Shown here one piece after another: positions 9,898 to 17,200 of a stretch of DNA of 64,000 nucleotides (within the stretch, counting starts at the first letter, position 1; each line of letters opens with the position of its first letter). The stretch covers positions 1 to 64,000 of the forward strand of contig NZ_JACJSM010000010.1 in assembly GCF_014698145.1 (NCBI RefSeq), read 5' to 3'. The notes beneath the pieces are model-generated. The model was not told the DNA's origin. It searched no databases and saw only the letters and a program-made list of their open reading frames with translations. Source of the DNA: Oscillatoria sp. FACHB-1406 (GTDB taxonomy: Bacteria > Cyanobacteriota > Cyanobacteriia > Cyanobacteriales > Spirulinaceae). A program made the position numbers and the translations under genes.

Positions 9898-11388
9898 TTA
9901 CAATTTTGGTCTGCGCCATAGTTTAACACTCAAAGCTGTTACTCCTACAATTAAAAAACTGATAATGGAATTAGGTTCTGGTACAGAACGGGAACTAATT
10001 GGCGTAACTTCTATAGAGCCAATTTCTCTTGTGAAACGAGTATTGACACCAATTTTCTGAAAAAATTCCCAGCTTTCTTTCTCGAATCCAGTGATTTTAA
10101 ATTCTTTCACTCCCAGCTTCTTGGTTATGGGGTCTTCAATTAACAAGTTTCCAAGTTTGTCCTCATATTGACTAAAATCGAGAGGGTTTCCAGGGCTAAA
10201 GTTTCCTAGCGTAATATTTCCAACAATAACATCGAATTTGTATGGTGTTTTAGAGGGATTAGGTAAGCAGGGAAAGTTCAATATTTCCGATATTAAAGTG
10301 TCACCAGTTCCCTTAACGTTATAACCCATTGAAGGGTCGGGATCGTACCATTGGTTGCTGAGAGTATTCTCAAAAACTTTGATCTCCCCATTTACTCCTT
10401 CAGTGCGCGTTGGTCGCAGGAGATAATCTTGGTTTTGTCGAAACGCAATATCGCATAAGAGTGGGGCTGGCGGCGGCGCTGGTGTCGGAGTTGGGGGCGA
10501 GACAGTGCCAATCAATGCTACGCCCTCATTAATACATTCTTGGAGCAGCGAGGCGATAAAATCACCTGCCATTTCTGCTGTTTTTTTGAAACTAAACCCG
10601 AAGATATTAGCGCCAGTTTGGAAAAACCAATCGGTTTTAAATCCTTGCGTTTGTAATTCGGCTTGACTTCTGATGGTGACATCGCCTAATCTGTTGCCCG
10701 TCGCAATAATGTTGGGCATGAGCGTTTGGGGATCGCTCCAACTTCCGCGACTGGTGTAAGGCGCGTAGTAAGGATTATCCCAAGCGAGATCGCCCATCCA
10801 GGGTTCTAAGTCGCCGATGTTACCCAGAGTCGGATCTTTGAGAAAGCGGCGGTTTTGTTCGAGGTTCTGGAAGCCTGCATTTTGTCCGGCAACGTTGGCT
10901 CCAGCCGTGACTTGATAAACGCCGGTTTCGAGGCGGGAACCGTCAGGCGTTCTGGAGTCGTTGTTGGGGGCAAAGCGCACGCCGAAGAGTTTGTTGGTGT
11001 CGAAGGCTTGTTTGAAGTTGCCGGTTCCGGAGAAGTCGAGAAACAAGTCGCCCCAAGCAATACTGTCGTTTTCCACTGGGAAGCAAGGCCCGTCATTCAA
11101 ACACAATTCCGGGCCGGTTGGGTTGCCGGTGATGGGCATATCGGTGTTGAGGGCAACCCAAATATTGTTATCGGCATCTTCGTGAATAGCGATGCCGTAA
11201 GTTTCGTAGATGGTGCCGCCTGCTTTGATTACGCCGTTGACGGAGCCGTAACTGTCGTAGCCCGGATCGATCGCGTATTGCCAGCCATCGCGGAAAACGG
11301 CAGCGTTAGTCGGTTGAACGGCAGCAAACATTAACGCGATCGCGCCGAGCAATCCGCTGGCGCGCGCGGGAATAGCCTGTATTTTCAT
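9898..11388 (-). CDS. PEP-CTERM (exosortase-sorted) surface protein, XDD3-like
   Basis: About 496 residues. I chose the ATG at 11388 because it opens a good signal peptide (MKIQAIPARASGLLGAIALMF, cleaved near TNAA) and has AAGGAGA about a dozen bases upstream. The frame extends to an ATG at 11436, which would bury the signal. The body begins with a DGWQYAIDPGYDSYGSVNG segment like cyanobacterial XDD3 proteins. A proline-rich linker (PPTPTPAPPPAP) sits in the middle. The C-terminus has VPEPNS, a hydrophobic stretch and a basic end, which is the PEP-CTERM signal cut by exosortase. No exosortase gene is in the window. It is probably anchored in or released from the cell envelope; function unknown. 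Confidence 0.8.
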   Translation of the reverse strand: MKIQAIPARASGLLGAIALMFAAVQPTNAAVFRDGWQYAIDPGYDSYGSVNGVIKAGGTIYETYGIAIHEDADNNIWVALNTDMPITGNPTGPELCLNDGPCFPVENDSIAWGDLFLDFSGTGNFKQAFDTNKLFGVRFAPNNDSRTPDGSRLETGVYQVTAGANVAGQNAGFQNLEQNRRFLKDPTLGNIGDLEPWMGDLAWDNPYYAPYTSRGSWSDPQTLMPNIIATGNRLGDVTIRSQAELQTQGFKTDWFFQTGANIFGFSFKKTAEMAGDFIASLLQECINEGVALIGTVSPPTPTPAPPPAPLLCDIAFRQNQDYLLRPTRTEGVNGEIKVFENTLSNQWYDPDPSMGYNVKGTGDTLISEILNFPCLPNPSKTPYKFDVIVGNITLGNFSPGNPLDFSQYEDKLGNLLIEDPITKKLGVKEFKITGFEKESWEFFQKIGVNTRFTREIGSIEVTPISSRSVPEPNSIISFLIVGVTALSVKLWRRPKL

Positions 11389-11773
11389 CAGTGGTAGATT
11401 TCTCCTTAGATAGGCGATCGCGATAACTTCCTCCAATCGCGACTCTCCTTACAAATCGCTCTCATGCGTTCTATCGTGAGAAGGAAGTATAACAAAATGC
11501 TGTTTTCAGATGTAGCATACGCGACTTTAATTTTTCAAGCCCTTCATTAAATCTTTAAACTCTGTGCGAGATTGCACGGAAGTTTAGCCTCATTAAGACT
11601 TTCTTCACCTAAAGCCTTACTGAGAATAAATATCACTTTTTTATTAAACGTGAGAATTAAGTTTTGAGGGGATTGGAGTGCGGACAGCGAAGATGGAGCG
11701 CTCCCGCAGAGAAGATATCCGCTTCGCGGCGCGCGAGAAATCATTAATATTACAGCGCTGGCAGTAAGAACCT
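11389..11773. other. Intergenic region upstream of the PEP-CTERM gene
   Basis: 385 bp holding the PEP-CTERM promoter region and the 3' flank of the small minus-strand gene. A stretch near 11680-11735 has GC-rich short inverted repeats (GGAGCGCTCC-like). A 65-codon open frame here on the minus strand has no recognisable features and was not called. Confidence 0.35.
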
Positions 11774-11974
11774 TTAATAAGGCAGTTCCCGAGATTCTTG
11801 TTTAACCGCACCACTCATGGCAGCTTGTTGCAATTGCACGAACGCTCGCAAGTCCTCGCCGTCATACTTGGTTTTTTGTAACAACCACCGCAATTGGTTT
11901 TCAGCTTCTCTGCTTAAATAGCCCGTCGTCAGCGCTTGATTCACAACTTCACGAATTAAAATCATCTTCAACAC
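11774..11974 (-). CDS. Small conserved-looking helical protein of unknown function
   Basis: 66 residues (63 if the second Met is used), predicted almost entirely helical and soluble: ILIREVVNQALTTGYLSREAENQLRWLL followed by a YDGEDLRAFVQLQQAAMSG segment. I recall similar short cyanobacterial proteins with a VVNQALTTGYL core but know of no function. It is preceded on its own strand by GAGGTGTTGAAG-like sequence that could serve as a ribosome site. It stands alone between the PEP-CTERM gene and the divergent sigma-like gene. Confidence 0.6.
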   Translation of the reverse strand: MLKMILIREVVNQALTTGYLSREAENQLRWLLQKTKYDGEDLRAFVQLQQAAMSGAVKQESRELPY

Positions 11975-12283
11975 CTCGATTTGCTCTGTTTCTCGCTGAA
12001 GGATTGTGGAACTTCACGGAATCTTTACATTAGGTTCTCCAAAAGTGTGGGTAGATTTTACGCAAGACAGAGATTTTTGTAATAGAAAGTAATACTCCGT
12101 CGCCTGCTTCTCGCTCTAAGCCTCTGCTGTTGGGGGTTTGGGTTATCGGGCGATCGCGCTTTAATGTAAAGAAATATTAAAATCAGCGCGATCGCGCGTA
12201 AAAACTCCCTCGAAACCCAGAGACATGAGTAGAAGCAGCCCCAAAACTCTCGATTTTACTTAACATTGAGCGTAAGCCAAACA
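11975..12283. other. Divergent promoter region between the small gene and the sigma-like gene
   Basis: About 310 bp with several HIP1-like GCGATCGC sites near 12150-12200. No ORF or RNA gene is supportable. It should carry the promoter of the five-gene signalling cluster that begins with the sigma-like protein. Confidence 0.35.
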
Positions 12284-12937
12284 ATGTGCCAACTGAACCA
12301 AACACTGAGGGAACTCGCCTTAGAAGCCAAACAGCATCGCTTCGGAACGGCAAAACGAAGAAGGATACTGAGTCTTCTATTCCAAAAAATTCAACAATCC
12401 GGGCAACTTCCCCGGTGCAACTACACCTACCTTCCCAGCAAACTACGCGAGGAATGCACTCATGTTGCCACTCAAAAACTCTTCAGTTACCTCAGCGAAA
12501 AAATCGAGCTTTATCAACCCGAACGCGAGTTCATGGCTTGGGTAATTTTCTTGATGCAGCAACGATTTTTTGGGGATGCCGAACGAGAATTGCGCGGCAA
12601 GAATTTTTCAGAATTTCGGTTTCAAAGTTTGACAGAACTGTTTCAGAGTATTCCCGCCCGCCGACTAGAAGAAATCGAGAGAGAAGAAACAAATCGTAAT
12701 TTTTTAGAAGAACTTGTGAGAGAAATAAAGGAAGATATGCAGGGTGTCTTTAAAAGCAATTACATCACCAATCGACCCGATGCAAATCTCCAATATATTC
12801 TACTTCAGTATTGGGAGGGATACTCCGGTAGCGAAATCGCGCGCGGCTTAGCCGTCCCTATCTCTACTTTAGATTCATTTTTGAAGCGAAAACGTCCTTT
12901 ATTACAACAATATTTTCAAGATTGGAAAATCCAATAA
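12284..12937 (+). CDS. Sigma-70-like (group 4/ECF-related) factor of the DUF1822-CHASE2 cluster
   Basis: About 217 residues starting MCQLNQTLRELALEAKQHR. An upstream in-frame TTG at 12266 would add six residues. The N-terminal half has the helical layout of sigma region 2, with REFMAWVIFLMQQRFFGD around residues 85-105. The C-terminal 50 residues form a region-4-like helix-turn-helix (YSGSEIARGLAVPISTLDSFLKRK). It should direct RNA polymerase to specific promoters, though divergence from canonical ECF factors is considerable. The gene is followed at short distance by DUF1822, CHAT-CHASE2 and DUF928 genes. I know this order from other cyanobacteria, so a signalling operon is likely. No anti-sigma factor is evident. 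Confidence 0.7.
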   Translation: MCQLNQTLRELALEAKQHRFGTAKRRRILSLLFQKIQQSGQLPRCNYTYLPSKLREECTHVATQKLFSYLSEKIELYQPEREFMAWVIFLMQQRFFGDAERELRGKNFSEFRFQSLTELFQSIPARRLEEIEREETNRNFLEELVREIKEDMQGVFKSNYITNRPDANLQYILLQYWEGYSGSEIARGLAVPISTLDSFLKRKRPLLQQYFQDWKIQ

Positions 12938-12974
12938 ATTAATGCTAGCCCCTTTATTGTTTTGGTTGAACATC

Positions 12975-13937
12975 ATGACGAACTCCGCCCAAAATCCAGA
13001 AATAACCGCTCCCCTAACTTTGACAGTTCACCAAACTGCTAAAGCATTATTCGACCAATATCAGCATCCTAAAAAAGCACAAAAAGTTTACTTAAATGCT
13101 TTGGCAGTCGGTGCGGTCGATTATTATCTCAGTTGTTTGGGCATAAAAACAGCAAAACCCACTCCAGAGCTTAATACTATGGTTGATGCGGCTTTCACGG
13201 ACTCAGCGGTTTTAAATATCGCCTCGAGTGGGAAGATTGAATGCCGTCCTTTACTGCCGGAAGAAACAGAATGTTTCATTCCTTTAGAAGTTCGGGACAA
13301 TCGATTGGGATATGTTGCAGTGCGGCTGAACGCTGAGTTAACTGAAGCCGCTTTAGTTGGATTTCTATCTCCCCAAAAGTTAGCAGAACTGCCGTTGCAA
13401 GAACGCATCGACTTGGAAGAATTTGACCCGGTGGACAATTTATTTGACGCTCTCGAACCGGAACCCATTTCGGCAACTCAGAGGCTGCACAATTTTGCGG
13501 AAGAACTGCTAGCATTGGGCTGGAAAAAGTTAGCCGAACTGGTAACGATTCCGGCGAGCGAGCCAGCTTTCAGCGTCAGAAGTCCCACGACGCTTCCAAA
13601 AAGTCCGTTGTTGAATGAGTCTTACTCTGGGATTAAGCTGGGGAAGGTTCTCGATTTTGAGAACGATTGTCATGTGGTTTTAGCGATCGGAATTAGACCG
13701 GCAGAAAATGAGGAAGTCGAAGTCAATCTCGATTTTTTGCCGGAGGAGAAAAAGCCTTATCTCCCTCCCGATTTACAGGTTAGCATTTTAGACGAACAAA
13801 ATGAAGTGGTAATGTATAAAAAAACCAAACAACGGCATAAAAATTTCCCGTTTCAATTTTTTGGGGAAGCGGGTGATTCTTTCCGTATCAGAGTGGTATT
13901 TGGCGATCGCTCGACTTTAGAATCGTTTTACCTGTAA
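12975..13937 (+). CDS. DUF1822 family protein
   Basis: About 320 residues from the ATG at 12975 (an alternative ATG at 12942 adds an atypical hydrophobic leader). The start LTLTVHQTAKALFDQYQHPKKAQKVYLNALAVGAVDYYLSCLGI is the hallmark of cyanobacterial DUF1822 proteins. These have that helical segment, a mid region with GYVAVRLN, and a C-terminal beta domain (here LGKVLDFENDCHVVLAIGIRP onward). The function of the family is unknown. Its recurrent position between a sigma-like gene and a CHASE2 gene suggests a soluble signalling partner. No signal peptide or membrane segment is seen. Confidence 0.82.
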   Translation: MTNSAQNPEITAPLTLTVHQTAKALFDQYQHPKKAQKVYLNALAVGAVDYYLSCLGIKTAKPTPELNTMVDAAFTDSAVLNIASSGKIECRPLLPEETECFIPLEVRDNRLGYVAVRLNAELTEAALVGFLSPQKLAELPLQERIDLEEFDPVDNLFDALEPEPISATQRLHNFAEELLALGWKKLAELVTIPASEPAFSVRSPTTLPKSPLLNESYSGIKLGKVLDFENDCHVVLAIGIRPAENEEVEVNLDFLPEEKKPYLPPDLQVSILDEQNEVVMYKKTKQRHKNFPFQFFGEAGDSFRIRVVFGDRSTLESFYL

Positions 13938-13954
13938 CGCGCATAGAGGGTGCT

Positions 13955-16390
13955 ATGGCAGAGAAGTTGGTGGTATTAAAGTTTTACGGCAACTTACACT
14001 CACAAGGGTTTACCGTTGCGTTGGAAGTGAGCGAGGAACGGCAACGCGCTACGACGGATTGTTCCGCAAACTTACCTGCCGATCCGGAATTAGCCGCCGC
14101 GATTTCCTCCTACTGGCAGGAGCATTACCAGCCGCTTGCCGGAGACCAGTCTCGGGGGATACGCCCCGGAGCGATGCCTTACGGTGGCTCGATTAGCCCT
14201 AAAATTGAGGAGTGCAAGCGCTCTGGAAAAAAGCTCAAAGCTGGCATCAACCATTGGCTGCAATCTTCCAATTTTCGTCCGCTTCTCGACTCTCTCCTGC
14301 AACAACTGCAAGCTGAGGATGAAGTTCGCGTCTTAATTCGTACTGATGACGAACTCTTGCACAAATTGCCTTGGGAATGTTGGAAAATCTTCAACGATTA
14401 CCCAAAAGCTCAGTATTGCTATAGTTCTCATTTTTCCGCGCCCCCTCCCAGACGGCAGGATTTACCGCGTAGAAATAAAGTGAGAATTTTAGCGATTTTG
14501 GGAGAGAGCGATCGCATTAATGTCGATGCCGATCTTATGACTTTGGAACAACTCTCCGACGTGGCTGAGATCGTGGTGCTTTGCGAACCGAGGAGCGAAG
14601 AAATTAACGATGAGTTGTGGGCGCAACCGTGGGATATTATCTTTTTCGCCGGACATAGTTATACGGAGGGAGAAACGGGCGTTATTCGCATTAATCCCGA
14701 TGAAGCTCTCCCCATCGAACAGGATAGTCAAGTGTGGTTTGGCTTGCAAAAGGCCGTTCAACAGGGCTTACAACTGGTGATTTTTAACTCTTGCGACGGT
14801 TTTGGCTTGGCGAAACAATTGGATATTCTCCACGTTCCTCAAGTCATTTTTATGCGCGAGTTTGTGGTTGATTTTGCGGCTCAGAAGTTTTTGCAATACT
14901 TTCTGCGCGCTTATATTGGGGGGGATTCGTTATCTTTAGCCGTTCGGGAAGCGAAGGAAAAATTACGCGGTATAACCGTTGAAATCGACGGTTGCGATGA
15001 AAAGATTGAAGTGCCGTATGCGGAATGGTTGCCGGTGCTTTGGCAAAATCCTGCGGTTTTTCCGCCGAAATGGGAAGAGTTGCTTCCTCCAGTGACGAAA
15101 AGAACTTTCCCCGCGAGGCGGCGATGTAAGATTGGGACGGTTGCGATCGCGAGTTTGGCGATCGCAGCGCTCGTTTTTGGGGCGCGCTGGCAGGGAAAAT
15201 TACAACCGTTAGAGTTGAAAGCGTATGATTTTTTTATGCAGCAACGCGCGATCGAACCGCGCGACAATCGCCTCCTCGTCATTCGTATTACCCCCGACGA
15301 TCGCGATCGCTTAAAACAGTCTCCCGACAAAACAGGACAAGGTTCGAGAACGTTGAGCGATCGCAACTTGGATCGTTTGTTTGAGAAGCTCGAAGGGCTG
15401 CAACCCGCCGCGATTGGCTTGCTTATCGCGCGCGAAGGCAGTATTAGTTCCCAATATCCTCACTTTAAAGCAGCGTTAGAGGGCGATCGCACGATTGTGA
15501 TGTGTCAGTTTAAAACTGAGTCCCAGCAGGGAACAGCGGCTCCGGAGCCGGTGGCGCGCGATCGCGTGGGATTTTTTACCACTGTTCCCGATGCGGACGG
15601 TGTATTGCGCCGCCATCTTTTGTCTCAGAAAGTTAGCGATCGCTTCCCTTGTAAAGGCGACTTGATTGATTCTTTTAGCCTTCAAGTTGCCCAGCATTAT
15701 CTCCAGAAACAAGGCGGCTATCGCTTAGACCTCTCAGATGATAATTTCATTCAAATTGGAAGCACCCGATATGAACCCCTAAAACTGCATCGCGGCGGCT
15801 ATCACCATCCAGATTCTGGCGTTGAGGGAGGGATTCAAACCATGTTGAATTATCGCCCCTATCGGGATTATCAAACCGATATCGCGCGCGTCGTTTCGCT
15901 GACCGATTTCTTCGACGACCAACTCACGCCCAAAGATGTTCGCGATCGCATCGTTTTAATCGGCAGAAACTTCAAAGATGAGGGCGAACTCACGCCCTAC
16001 AACCCGACAGCAAAAAGTTTTATCGACAAAACTCCCGGTCTTTTTATCGTCGCCCAAGAAATCAGTTCGATTTTAAGCAACGTCGAACAGAAAATCCCCT
16101 TAATCTGGGCTTGGGATTGGTGGGGAGATGCGCTCTGGATTTGGGGCTGGTCTTTAACCGGAGGATTACTGTATTGGTTTCTAAACCTGTGGAAAACAAG
16201 TCCGATTAAAGGGTTAGCACTCCTAATACTTTCCTATGGTTTAGCTTGGGCTACGCTTTACGGTCTTTGCCTCTTATTTTTCTTCAACGGCGGCTGGCTT
16301 CCGTTCGTTCCTGCTACGCTCGGTTTATTCCTAACCGGCGCGACAATTTCACTTTACCAAGCACTCAAAAACATCAAATTCAACCCATGA
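13955..16390 (+). CDS. CHAT-CHASE2 membrane sensor protein
   Basis: 811 residues with a composite architecture. Residues 1-370 form a CHAT-type caspase-like domain: His234 in FFAGHSY and Cys280 in FNSCDGFG are the expected catalytic dyad. A transmembrane segment near 392-410 leads into a CHASE2 extracytoplasmic sensor domain (about 410-700, starting LELKAYDFFMQQR). Three hydrophobic helices end the protein (about 705-800). CHASE2 domains sense unknown extracellular cues; CHAT domains are proteases of clan CD. The fusion suggests ligand-gated proteolysis across the inner membrane, which is inference. Its stop codon overlaps the next start (ATGA at 16387-16390), indicating translational coupling with the DUF928 gene. 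Confidence 0.85.
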   Translation: MAEKLVVLKFYGNLHSQGFTVALEVSEERQRATTDCSANLPADPELAAAISSYWQEHYQPLAGDQSRGIRPGAMPYGGSISPKIEECKRSGKKLKAGINHWLQSSNFRPLLDSLLQQLQAEDEVRVLIRTDDELLHKLPWECWKIFNDYPKAQYCYSSHFSAPPPRRQDLPRRNKVRILAILGESDRINVDADLMTLEQLSDVAEIVVLCEPRSEEINDELWAQPWDIIFFAGHSYTEGETGVIRINPDEALPIEQDSQVWFGLQKAVQQGLQLVIFNSCDGFGLAKQLDILHVPQVIFMREFVVDFAAQKFLQYFLRAYIGGDSLSLAVREAKEKLRGITVEIDGCDEKIEVPYAEWLPVLWQNPAVFPPKWEELLPPVTKRTFPARRRCKIGTVAIASLAIAALVFGARWQGKLQPLELKAYDFFMQQRAIEPRDNRLLVIRITPDDRDRLKQSPDKTGQGSRTLSDRNLDRLFEKLEGLQPAAIGLLIAREGSISSQYPHFKAALEGDRTIVMCQFKTESQQGTAAPEPVARDRVGFFTTVPDADGVLRRHLLSQKVSDRFPCKGDLIDSFSLQVAQHYLQKQGGYRLDLSDDNFIQIGSTRYEPLKLHRGGYHHPDSGVEGGIQTMLNYRPYRDYQTDIARVVSLTDFFDDQLTPKDVRDRIVLIGRNFKDEGELTPYNPTAKSFIDKTPGLFIVAQEISSILSNVEQKIPLIWAWDWWGDALWIWGWSLTGGLLYWFLNLWKTSPIKGLALLILSYGLAWATLYGLCLLFFFNGGWLPFVPATLGLFLTGATISLYQALKNIKFNP

Positions 16391-17184
16391 AAACTCGCTC
16401 CACAGTAATTGAGAAACTGGTGATTATTTTGGCGATCGCCGGTATTGCAGCCTTTTTAAAAAATGCTCCAATGCAGGCACAACCCCAGCCCGAAACGAGT
16501 CCCGCTTCGACGCTGCCAACGCCAGAACGCGATCGCATTATTTTTACGCCCCGCCCCGAAGCAAAAGATGATGATGAATCGCGCGGTCCCGTTAATCCCC
16601 CACCTCCCTACGGCGAATCGCTCTGTCCTATTGCTAAAATTCCGTTAACCGCGATCGCTCCTAATAAAGACGGAAACACTAACATTATTCTCACGGCTCA
16701 AACTCATCCCAGCTTATGGTTTTATAACCCTTACGAAAGTCAGTTAACAGGAGAATTTAGTATCAGTCAGCAAGGCAAACAAATTTACCAGCAAACTCTT
16801 CAACTTTCAGGAAAAGCTGGATTGATTGGCATTACTTTACCGACCGCGCTTCCGGGTTTAAGCTTAAATGAAGAATACAATTGGAATTTGACGCTGATTT
16901 GCAATCCACAAGATCGTGCTGAGGATTTGTATGTTGGAGGAAGCATAAAGCGAGTCAATTCTACGCCAAACTTCACTCCTCAGCTTACCGCAATGCCTCA
17001 AGACAAAGCAAAACTTTATGCTCTCGATGGATTATTACCGGAAACATTAACAACCATCGTTCGAGATTTATCTCCAAAAGATAAGGCAACCGCTCAGTTG
17101 TATTGGACGCAGGTTATGCAAGAGTTAGGATTAGAAAAATTGAGCGAAGAATCGCCCGCAGAACAAGAAACCAAGCCTTTGTAA
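16387..17184 (+). CDS. DUF928 family exported protein
   Basis: 265 residues from an ATG that overlaps the previous stop codon. A longer open frame upstream is just read-through inside the CHASE2 gene. A signal peptide or anchor (VIEKLVIILAIAGIAAFLKN) is followed by a proline-rich linker and the DUF928 core: CPIAKIPLTAIAPN, then TQAHP-like and SLWFYNPY strands, and a C-terminal helical part (PQDKAKLYALDGLLPETLTTIVRDL). The function is unknown. It is probably periplasmic and may be a partner of the CHASE2 sensor. It is convergent with the TPR-CHAT gene, 16 bp apart. Confidence 0.82.
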   Translation: MKTRSTVIEKLVIILAIAGIAAFLKNAPMQAQPQPETSPASTLPTPERDRIIFTPRPEAKDDDESRGPVNPPPPYGESLCPIAKIPLTAIAPNKDGNTNIILTAQTHPSLWFYNPYESQLTGEFSISQQGKQIYQQTLQLSGKAGLIGITLPTALPGLSLNEEYNWNLTLICNPQDRAEDLYVGGSIKRVNSTPNFTPQLTAMPQDKAKLYALDGLLPETLTTIVRDLSPKDKATAQLYWTQVMQELGLEKLSEESPAEQETKPL

Positions 17185-17200
17185 AGGTTTTGTAGATCGT

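Noticed and set aside
11547-11744. 65-codon open frame on the minus strand
   Set aside because: Basic, low-similarity composition with no ribosome site and no recognisable motif; likely a chance frame in the intergenic region.
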